NCBI GenBank assembly: GCA_009700485.1
Contig: WLLZ01000049.1
Span: 1 to 11,441, forward strand
Length of the DNA: 11,441 nucleotides
Source of the DNA: Actinomycetota bacterium
Lineage (GTDB): Bacteria; Actinomycetota; Actinomycetes; S36-B12
Reading direction: 5' to 3'
Part shown: one piece after another, positions 5,351 through 11,441 of the stretch
Layout of the letters: each line of letters begins with the position of its first letter
Numbering within the stretch: the first letter of the stretch is position 1
Position numbers and translations under genes: made by a program
Notes under the pieces: generated by a model
Database searches by the model: none
What the model saw: only the letters and a program-made list of their open reading frames with translations
Told to the model about the DNA's origin: nothing

Positions 5351-6880
5351 GTGGAATCCGCAACCGCAAGTGACCCTGTGTTAACACCGAATGAGCCGGG
5401 GCTCAAGGCGAATTCACTGACTTTCGTCGATGCCCTGGCCATCGGCCTAAATTCAACCTCGCCGGCCTACTCGTTAGCCGCCGTGCTCGGGCCAATTGTG
5501 GTGCTGGTCGGCGTTAATGCCCCAGGAGTGTTAATCGCCTCATTCGTGCCGATGCTCTTGATCGCGTCGGCTTTTAACTATCTAAACAAGGTGGATCAAG
5601 ATTGCGGAACCACCTTCTCCTGGGTTGGGCGGGCTATGGGTCCGTGGATGGGCTGGCTTGGAGGCTGGGCCATCGCGATGACCGGGGTGCTCGTTGTCGG
5701 ATCATTGGCCGATGTCGCAGTTCGTTTCACCTTGCTGATGTTGGGCCAAAACGAAATGGCCGAAAATCGTTATCTAGTGATGGCCATCGCGGTGCTGGTC
5801 ATCATCTTCATGACCTGGATCTGTGTGATTGGCACCCAGGCGACATCGAAAGTCCAGAACGTACTAGTGCTTGCACAGATCGCCGGTTTACTGATTCTGG
5901 TGGCGGTGGCTCTGGCCCGAGCCTTCACGGGGTCGGGTACTCCAGGTGCTCCAACCCCAGAGTGGTCCTGGTTAAACCCGTTCAGCCAGACCCCAGGCGC
6001 ATTGACCGGCGGATTACTTCTCGGGGTTTTTGCATACTGGGGCTGGGAGTCAGCATTCAACCTAAGTGAAGAAACTAAGGATTCCTCGCGCATTCCGGGC
6101 CTGGCTGGGCTTGCGTCAACTGTTATTTTGCTAATCACCTACGTGGGCACCGCAATAGCGGTGGTCGCATTTCTTGGCCCGCTTGTTTTAGTTGCCCGAG
6201 CAGATCAACAGGAAATGATTTTCGCAACTGTCGCGGGTGACGCCCTCGGCGGATGGAAGTGGATTGTGTTGGCCGCGGTGGCTATATCGGCATTGGCATC
6301 AACTCAGACGACGATAATCCCGGCATCACGCACCGCATTGTCAATGGCGCGCAATCAGGCGATCCCAAGTTACTTCGGCAAGATCTCAGCAGCGCATCAA
6401 ACTCCGAGTGTTTCCACCTGGTGGGTCGCCGTGATTGCCATCATCTGGTACGTCGCGGTCAATTTTATTAGCACCAATGCGTTACTTGACTCAGTCACAG
6501 CACTTTCAATGCTTATTGCGTTCTACTACTCGCTTACGGGGCTGGCCTGCGCGGTGTATTACCGCCATTTAGTGCTACACAATGTGCGCGCATTCTTCCT
6601 GATAGGTGTGGGGCCGGTAATTGGGTCAATCATGTTGGCGGCCCTGCTCGTGTTATCTGGTATCAGCATGGCGAACCCGGCAAACTCCGAAACCGGTGAG
6701 GCGTGGCTGGGTGTGGGGCCACCGCTTGTTATCGGGATAGGTATGTTCGTCGTGGGCATCATTTTCATGGTTGCCTCAAGGCTGTCCGGTTCACCTTTTT
6801 GGTTCCGAAAGCCATGTGTTGTTGATCCGGCATTGGTTCCGCTCGCTGATGGCGGCACGAGGGAGAATCACGCCACCTAA
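5351..6880 (+). CDS. APC-family amino acid permease
   Basis: 509 residues with about 12 hydrophobic segments, the normal size and topology of the amino acid-polyamine-organocation superfamily. The first helix carries the substrate-site segment IGLNSTSPAYSLAAVLGP (about 31-48); the loop FSWVGRAMGPWMGWLGGW matches the family's second/third helix region, and SEETKDSSRIPG is the typical cytoplasmic loop near helix 6-7. It probably imports an amino acid or amine by proton or cation coupling. The substrate cannot be read from sequence. GTG 5351 is the best start; no Shine-Dalgarno sequence is present, but TAGCGT at 5339-5344 would place a transcription start at or next to this GTG, consistent with a leaderless message. 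The divergent phosphatase starts only 17 bp away. Confidence 0.9.
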   Translation: MESATASDPVLTPNEPGLKANSLTFVDALAIGLNSTSPAYSLAAVLGPIVVLVGVNAPGVLIASFVPMLLIASAFNYLNKVDQDCGTTFSWVGRAMGPWMGWLGGWAIAMTGVLVVGSLADVAVRFTLLMLGQNEMAENRYLVMAIAVLVIIFMTWICVIGTQATSKVQNVLVLAQIAGLLILVAVALARAFTGSGTPGAPTPEWSWLNPFSQTPGALTGGLLLGVFAYWGWESAFNLSEETKDSSRIPGLAGLASTVILLITYVGTAIAVVAFLGPLVLVARADQQEMIFATVAGDALGGWKWIVLAAVAISALASTQTTIIPASRTALSMARNQAIPSYFGKISAAHQTPSVSTWWVAVIAIIWYVAVNFISTNALLDSVTALSMLIAFYYSLTGLACAVYYRHLVLHNVRAFFLIGVGPVIGSIMLAALLVLSGISMANPANSETGEAWLGVGPPLVIGIGMFVVGIIFMVASRLSGSPFWFRKPCVVDPALVPLADGGTRENHAT

Positions 6881-6979
6881 ATGAGCGGATTTCGCGTTTT
6901 CGGCTTGATGGCGTACATTCATGAGTCCGCAATACATCTACATGCGAGTCTTGGCACCATCGAGGTCGAATCCGGACCA

Positions 6980-7008
6980 CAATCGAGACGCGCTTGTCGT
7001 CTCGATTG
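6980..7008 (+). promoter_or_regulatory. Strong hairpin in helicase leader
   Basis: CAATCGAGACG (6980-6990) and CGTCTCGATTG (6998-7008) are perfect 11-bp inverted arms around a 7-base loop (CGCTTGT). The hairpin ends nine bases before the helicase ATG and covers where a ribosome binding site would lie. It lacks a T-tract, so it is a poor terminator for the upstream permease. It may be a structured 5' leader affecting helicase translation, or an operator for a dimeric regulator. Confidence 0.6.
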
Positions 7009-7017
7009 GACTGTTTG

Positions 7018-8391
7018 ATGAGTGCTGTGCAAAATTCGAAGAGTGCTGTGCAATTTTCCGACCTGGGCGTCGCCTCGGTGTTGGTTGACGTCCTTAAACG
7101 CGCTGGTATCAAGGAGCCTTTCCCAATTCAAGCTGCGACCATCCCTGATGCAGTAGCGGGTCGCGACGTGTTGGCACGCGCCCAAACCGGCTCTGGGAAA
7201 ACCCTCGCATTCGGCCTGGCGATGCTGACCAAACTTGGGGGGCGCCGCGCGGAGCCGCGGATGCCGTTTGGGCTCATTTTGGTCCCGACTCGTGAGCTGG
7301 CAATGCAGGTCAGCGATGCGCTGCAGCCGCTGTCGGATGCTTGCGGGGTGCGGGGGCGGCTGATTGCTGGCGGAATGCCTTACATCAAGCAGATCCAAGC
7401 ACTTGATCGTGGGGTGCATTACCTGGTGGCAACTCCAGGGCGCCTTGTAGACCTCGTTAATCGAGGCTCGGTTGACCTTTCGAACGTCACTTTCACGGTG
7501 CTGGACGAAGCAGACCAAATGGCCGATATGGGGTTCATGCCAATCGTCCGCGAAATTCTTGACCTCACCAGCCGCGGTAGTCAGCGACTGTTATTTAGTG
7601 CGACGTTAGATGGCGACGTGGATGCGTTGATCAAGCGATACATGAAGGATCCTGTTCGTCATTCACTTTCACCGGCCCAGGCTTCGGTCGACACCATGGA
7701 TCACCACGTTCTACTCGTGCATCCGGCCGACAAGAATGAAGTTGTTACACAAATCGGCGCACGTGATGGCCGCACCATTTTCTTCGTCCGCACCCAAGCT
7801 GGTGTCGATCGCCTGGCCGAACACATGACTTCACAAGGTGTTGCAGCTGGGGCACTACATGGTGGTAAATCCCAAGCGGTGCGCACTCGCACCCTCGCTG
7901 ACTTCCGGGCCGGTATAACTCCGGCATTGGTAGCAACCGATGTTGCGGCCCGGGGTATTCACGTAGATGGCATCAGTCTGGTTGTCCACGTCGATGCACC
8001 GAATGATCCAAAGGATTATTTGCATCGCGCCGGCCGCACCGCACGAGCCGGTGAATCGGGCACGGTTGTCACCCTCGGCTCACCACGTCAGCAACGGCAT
8101 ATCAGTGCATTGACATCTAAAGCCGGTGTGAAGCCAGCGGTTGCTCGCGTTCGCCCAGGTGATGCACAGTTGATCTCCATAACCGGTGCACAAGAGCCCT
8201 CGGGTATTGCGTGGTTCCCGCCAAAGGAGAAGCCGGCAAAGCCGGCATTTCGTCAAGGTCAAGGCCGAGGCGGTCCCCGCGGCCCACGCGGTCCGCGTCA
8301 GCACTCAAGTGATCGCCCGGGGCGCCCGGGCGGGCATCGCAATGCCGTCAAGAGTGGCACCGCCCGCAGCAGTAAGCAGCCTGCTAGGTAA
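7018..8391 (+). CDS. DEAD-box ATP-dependent RNA helicase
   Basis: 457 residues. All core motifs are present in order: Q-motif (FSDLGV and PFPIQ), motif I AQTGSGKT (55-62), Ia PTRELA, TPGR, motif II DEAD (163-166), motif III SAT (194-196), motif V ATDVAARGI and motif VI HRAGRTARAG (336-345). From about residue 400 a low-complexity basic tail rich in R, G and P (QGQGRGGPRGPRGP) should give non-specific RNA binding. It is a cytoplasmic RNA unwinding enzyme of the RhlE/DeaD type, likely in rRNA or mRNA remodelling and cold response. ATG 7018 fits; a TTG at 6994 in frame lies inside the hairpin and is unlikely. The codons after ATG contain an imperfect 21-bp tandem duplication (SAVQNSK/SAVQFSD). 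The last 8 bases overlap the convergent gene. Confidence 0.95.
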   Translation: MSAVQNSKSAVQFSDLGVASVLVDVLKRAGIKEPFPIQAATIPDAVAGRDVLARAQTGSGKTLAFGLAMLTKLGGRRAEPRMPFGLILVPTRELAMQVSDALQPLSDACGVRGRLIAGGMPYIKQIQALDRGVHYLVATPGRLVDLVNRGSVDLSNVTFTVLDEADQMADMGFMPIVREILDLTSRGSQRLLFSATLDGDVDALIKRYMKDPVRHSLSPAQASVDTMDHHVLLVHPADKNEVVTQIGARDGRTIFFVRTQAGVDRLAEHMTSQGVAAGALHGGKSQAVRTRTLADFRAGITPALVATDVAARGIHVDGISLVVHVDAPNDPKDYLHRAGRTARAGESGTVVTLGSPRQQRHISALTSKAGVKPAVARVRPGDAQLISITGAQEPSGIAWFPPKEKPAKPAFRQGQGRGGPRGPRGPRQHSSDRPGRPGGHRNAVKSGTARSSKQPAR

Positions 8392-9460
8392 GGCTTTCGT
8401 CAACAAGGCGGTGACCGAGTTGCTGGCGTCTGCGATCCCACCAGTACAGGCCGAGTGCACCAAGGCCGACCAGTAACTGGGGCAGAAACCAAGCTAAGCG
8501 CCAAATTAAGTCGGCTGCGATCGCGGTTGAACTATCGAGCCCGAAACCGATGAGCAGAGCGACAAGCGCTGCGTCAACCGTGCCGAGGCCGCCGGGGGTA
8601 AGTGGTACCGCGGTTAGCAATAGTGCGATCGAGAATGTTGCGAAAACCTCAAGAAATGTCAGGTCGCCGGGGAATGCCCCAAGTCCGGCCAGTGCGACAA
8701 TCAGTACGCCCATCGGGGCCAATTGCGCACCAAAGTTTGCGGCGGCCAACTGTGGCCAACGAGTAGCAACCATTTCGGAAGCTTGGGTGTGGAAAGTAAC
8801 CAATGACCCGGTGATATCAGGGGCCGGCTTCTTCAGTTTGGTGAAAATCGCGCCAATGGGTTTGCTAGCGAAGGCACCGATTCGCCGGGCCCCATCTTCA
8901 CTTCGCAAAATAATAATGACCCCGATTAGGGACACAATCACGACGATTAGGCCGACAATCGCTAATACGTTGTAGGCGGCCGCCGACTTACCGTTGATAT
9001 TCAAGAGCAGCAGCGCGATGGCTGGAGTACCGAAAGTAAATAGGTAGGTGAATACCGCGTCGGCGGAGACCGCGGCGGCCGCCCGAGCCGAGTTGACTCC
9101 GTACTTAGCCAGGATTGCGTATTGCGTAGCTACTGCAACCGCGCCACCACCCGGCACTACATTCGAAAGTAGAAAGCCAGATTGACGTGACACAAATGAA
9201 GCGCGATAAGACAACTTTGGAATTGCAGCAATGCCTGTGAACGGGTAAATAATGATATTCGCTAAGGAGGCGGCGCCAAGGGCGGCGATCCACCACGGGC
9301 CCATCGCGGCAACCTTGGTCAAAGCTGTTTGGTAATCCCCGAACTGCGGAAACAAAAATGCGAAAACTAAAACCATTACGGCAATACCGACCAAAGCGAA
9401 GACGACTTTGCGCCAAGGCGCTCGTCGCACAGATTTAGGCATCGAGTTCGGGGAATTCAT
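8384..9460 (-). CDS. YbhN/LPG-flippase-like integral membrane protein (UPF0104-type)
   Basis: About 358 residues. After a short basic N-terminus (RRAPWRK) there are roughly seven to eight hydrophobic helices. The segments VPGGGAVAVATQYAILAKYG and PLTPGGLGTVDAALVAL match the paired conserved motifs of the lysylphosphatidylglycerol synthase/flippase transmembrane family, which includes YbhN and the N-terminal part of MprF. No soluble tRNA-dependent synthase domain follows, so a lipid transport or flipping role is likelier than synthesis; substrate unknown. ATG 9460 has AGAGGA upstream; ATG 9442 (MPKSVRR), overlapping the previous stop as ATGCCTAA, is an equally possible start. It follows and overlaps the YczE-like gene, so both are co-transcribed. 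Its stop overlaps the helicase 3' end by 8 bases. Confidence 0.85.
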   Translation of the reverse strand: MNSPNSMPKSVRRAPWRKVVFALVGIAVMVLVFAFLFPQFGDYQTALTKVAAMGPWWIAALGAASLANIIIYPFTGIAAIPKLSYRASFVSRQSGFLLSNVVPGGGAVAVATQYAILAKYGVNSARAAAAVSADAVFTYLFTFGTPAIALLLLNINGKSAAAYNVLAIVGLIVVIVSLIGVIIILRSEDGARRIGAFASKPIGAIFTKLKKPAPDITGSLVTFHTQASEMVATRWPQLAAANFGAQLAPMGVLIVALAGLGAFPGDLTFLEVFATFSIALLLTAVPLTPGGLGTVDAALVALLIGFGLDSSTAIAADLIWRLAWFLPQLLVGLGALGLYWWDRRRQQLGHRLVDESLT

Positions 9461-10160
9461 CGTCGCTAATGTCCTCTGCTGGCTGTGTGCGGTCGCGCCC
9501 AAAAGTTCCGACCAGCATTAGGCCATACCCGACCGATGGGCCAATAAGTAAGGCGAAGAGCACCGTACCTAACCCAACGATGCCACCTAGCAGCCAGCCG
9601 ATCGCGAGAACTACCACTTCGATTGACAATCGAACGGCTGGCACCGGCCAGCCGGTTCGCTGATGGATGCCCGTCATCCAGCCATCACGAGGTCCGGGCC
9701 CTAGGTTTGTTGTTAGGTACAGCCCACTTCCAAGGCCGATCGCCGCAATTCCGAAAAGTACTTCCAAAAGTTGCATGGCGAATGTCTGTGGTCGTGGCAA
9801 GAACATCAACGAAACTTGCAAAGCGATTGCGATGACTATTGCATTGCTGATGGTGCCAAGACCGGGACGTTCACGCAATGGGATCCAAAGCAGTAGTACG
9901 AGCACACTGATGAAAAAAGTTGCGAGTCCGATTGACATCGGCAATTTGGTTGACAACCCTTGTGCAAGTACGGTCCAAGGGCTGACCCCCAGCCCGGCGG
10001 CAACCAGCATGCCATCACCGGTGCCGAAGAGCGACAGGCCGATGATGAGGATTGCGAAGGTAGAGGGCTTGGTGCGCCAACGTGAGGGGGCCCGCCACCT
10101 AGTAACCGGGATGGTCCTTGAGGGCTTCAGCCAACTCATGATGTCAGAAATTGCGAACAC
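9435..10160 (-). CDS. YczE/YitT-like multi-pass membrane protein
   Basis: 241 residues from GTG 10160, or 234 from ATG 10139 (MSWLKPSR). After a basic cytoplasmic N-terminus there are five to six hydrophobic helices. GLGVSPWTVLAQGL near the first helix and NLGPGPRDGWMTGIHQRTGW, followed by LLGGIVGLGTVLFALLIGPSVGYGL, are the repeated GxGP/W-D and GxGT...GP motifs of the YczE/YyaS family. The tail is acidic (AEDISDDEFPELDA). Family members are poorly characterised membrane proteins, some linked to export or biosynthesis of natural products in Bacillus; no role can be assigned here. No clear ribosome binding site is visible for either start. It overlaps the next gene, which suggests one operon. 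Confidence 0.82.
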   Translation of the reverse strand: MFAISDIMSWLKPSRTIPVTRWRAPSRWRTKPSTFAILIIGLSLFGTGDGMLVAAGLGVSPWTVLAQGLSTKLPMSIGLATFFISVLVLLLWIPLRERPGLGTISNAIVIAIALQVSLMFLPRPQTFAMQLLEVLFGIAAIGLGSGLYLTTNLGPGPRDGWMTGIHQRTGWPVPAVRLSIEVVVLAIGWLLGGIVGLGTVLFALLIGPSVGYGLMLVGTFGRDRTQPAEDISDDEFPELDA

Positions 10161-10210
10161 CCCTTTATTGGTGGCCTAAAAGATGTAGCGTTTGAAGGGT
10201 TGGAGGTCTG

Positions 10211-10699
10211 ATGAAATCATATTGGCGAGTCCGGGTTTTTCTGGCCCCTGGATTAGTTACCGCACTGCTGTTGATTGCGGGTTGCGGCTCAGGTGGCCAA
10301 GCGGCTGTTTCGTCAACCCCGAGTGCAGCCACCGCGGCGACTGCCGCGGCGGGGGAGCCAGACGTGTTGCTAGATGCACAGTCGCTAACGGTGCTTGACC
10401 AGCCGGTGCGGTATCCGAAGAAAAAAGCTGCACAGATCTCAAGTTCGATCCTTGCACTTGATCCAGGGCAAGAGACTGGCTGGCATAAATACCGAACACC
10501 TATGTATGCCTACATTCTTGAAGGAACGTTGACCGTTGAATATGACGCTGGCGTGACCAAGGAGTTTGCGGCGGGTACGGCGCTGGTGGATGCGATGAAT
10601 GTGTGGCTTAACGGCTCAAACAAGACGGATGCACCCGTCCGTGTGTTAGTAGTGAATATGGGAGCGGCCGGCATCGCAAACAGTGTCCAAAGGCCGTAA
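10211..10699 (+). CDS. Cupin-fold lipoprotein
   Basis: 162 residues. The N-terminus is a lipoprotein signal: basic start, hydrophobic stretch, lipobox IAGC with C25 as the lipidated residue, followed by a Ser/Ala/Thr-rich tether to about residue 48. Residues about 76-150 form a cupin_2 barrel: LDPGQETGWHKYRTPMY, then AYILEGTLTVEY and FAAGTALVDA, then NVWLNGSN. In typical members the metal site is HxH in the first motif and a further His in the second; here H92 is followed by Y94, and L133 stands where a His is expected, so only one ligand remains. The protein is therefore anchored outside the membrane and probably does not bind metal in the usual way. ATG 10211 has TTGGAGG four bases upstream. 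Function unknown. Confidence 0.85.
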   Translation: MKSYWRVRVFLAPGLVTALLLIAGCGSGGQAAVSSTPSAATAATAAAGEPDVLLDAQSLTVLDQPVRYPKKKAAQISSSILALDPGQETGWHKYRTPMYAYILEGTLTVEYDAGVTKEFAAGTALVDAMNVWLNGSNKTDAPVRVLVVNMGAAGIANSVQRP

Positions 10700-10759
10700 C
10701 CACTAAAGGCGGCCGGCCAAGGCATTGCGCATTTACTCGAAGCCCTTTAGCCTGCACGA

Positions 10760-11441
10760 GTGATTGTCACTGCGGGGCTACTTGGAACTCAGGGCGCGAG
10801 GAGAGTTCTACTCCTCATCATGTGCGCTGTAGCACTGGCTTGGGTGGCTTTGGCAATCATCCCGATGAGCCACAGTCAATTGGGCTTCGTGCTGATGTGG
10901 ACTTTAATGTCGTTGGCGATGATGATTCCGACCGTCCTGCGTCCAATGCTGCGAATTGCTGGTGGATCGGCGATGCGGGCATGTAGTTTCGTGGTCGGTT
11001 ACCTGACTATTTGGATCGCGATGGCGGTGCCGGCAATCATTCTTGTGAATGCCGTCCCATGGTCTGGCCTGCTCATTTCGTTCGGGTGGATCGTCGTCGG
11101 CCTTTACCAACTAACGCCGTGGACCCAAACGGCGCTGCGCCGATGCCGGTCCATGCAGGCAAGTGACCCGGCATTTCAGTTGGGAATTAAGGAAGGAGTT
11201 GCCTGCGCAAGTGCCTGTTTCCCGCTGATGGTGATTGGTGTGGTCACGATCGCCGGTATGCAGCCAGCACTTTCCTTGCTTTCAATGGTTGCTCTCGCCG
11301 CATTTATGATCTGGGAGAAATCACCACGAGTTGGTTCAGTAGCGCTTCGTGCCAGTGGCATTGCCGTGATACTTGTCGCTAGCACCGTGTTAGTCCTCGG
11401 CGGCGCAGAAACCGGGCACGTGCACAAAATGAGTGCGCCTA
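10760..11441 (+). CDS. DUF2182-like integral membrane protein (partial)
   Basis: 227 codons are visible before the window ends. The frame opens at GTG 10760 after an in-frame TAG at 10748-10750; a later ATG (10820) lies inside the first helix, so the GTG is preferred although no ribosome binding site is seen. Several transmembrane helices are evident. Family-like landmarks are MWTLMSLAMMIPTVLRPML, then YLTIWIAMAVP, then GLYQLTPWTQ, then a Cys-containing segment GVACASACFPLM and a WEK motif. This pattern is that of DUF2182 (predicted metal-binding membrane proteins). From memory, typical members have CLxHC and CCW; here only C129, C149 and C153 remain in these segments, so metal binding may be altered. 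Its partner and function are unknown. The C-terminal visible part contains GHVHK. Confidence 0.82.
   Translation, partial: MIVTAGLLGTQGARRVLLLIMCAVALAWVALAIIPMSHSQLGFVLMWTLMSLAMMIPTVLRPMLRIAGGSAMRACSFVVGYLTIWIAMAVPAIILVNAVPWSGLLISFGWIVVGLYQLTPWTQTALRRCRSMQASDPAFQLGIKEGVACASACFPLMVIGVVTIAGMQPALSLLSMVALAAFMIWEKSPRVGSVALRASGIAVILVASTVLVLGGAETGHVHKMSAP

Noticed and set aside
6919..7518. 199-codon minus-strand frame opposite the helicase start
   Set aside because: Composition is antisense-like (many Q, H, R and C), and it lies opposite conserved helicase motifs.
9469..10179. Plus-strand frames opposite the YczE-like gene
   Set aside because: Pro/Ser/Thr/Arg-rich antisense products; the minus strand encodes a clear multi-helix membrane protein.
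10700..10740. GGCCGGCC palindrome after the cupin lipoprotein gene as a terminator
   Set aside because: Only a short self-complementary site with no loop and no T-tract.

Overview
The window looks like chromosomal DNA of an actinomycete. GC is moderate (mid-50s percent by eye, not counted). Actinobacterial signs are the secreted CBM2 protein with a Pro/Thr/Ser linker, a PPOX-type flavin/F420 protein, GTG starts, genes without a clear Shine-Dalgarno sequence, and an actinobacterial-style DEAD-box helicase with an R/G/P-rich tail. I see no tRNA, rRNA, CRISPR array, transposase or phage gene. Species cannot be assigned.

Layout. 1-466 (minus): 5' part of a secreted protein with a family 2 carbohydrate-binding module, cut by the window edge. 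467-1086: about 620 bases without an intact gene, holding hairpins, a possible frameshifted gene remnant (minus strand) and the control region of the next operon. 1087-4032 (plus): CsoR-family regulator, CoA-disulfide/persulfide reductase fused to rhodanese, a 44-codon Cys-rich protein overlapping it, and an SDR oxidoreductase. 4049-5333 (minus): histidine phosphatase, small two-helix membrane protein and PPOX protein, closely packed. 5351-6880 (plus): APC-family permease, starting 17 bp from the divergent phosphatase. 7018-8391 (plus): DEAD-box RNA helicase behind an 11-bp-stem hairpin. 8384-10160 (minus): a YczE-like membrane protein followed by an overlapping YbhN/LPG-flippase-like membrane protein. 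10211-10699 (plus): cupin-fold lipoprotein. 10760-11441 (plus): DUF2182-like membrane protein, cut by the edge.

The best-defined functional unit is the 1020-3224 region. The regulator keeps two cysteines 29 residues apart but has serine at the histidine position of copper-sensing CsoR. This is the CstR (persulfide-sensor) pattern. A perfect 16-bp ATACCCCATGGGGTAT palindrome lies between a plausible -35 and -10, and the next gene is a CoADR-rhodanese fusion. Together they indicate a reactive-sulfur-responsive operon. The 44-residue protein, read from a GTG inside the reductase stop region and carrying six cysteines, is the most under-described part of it.
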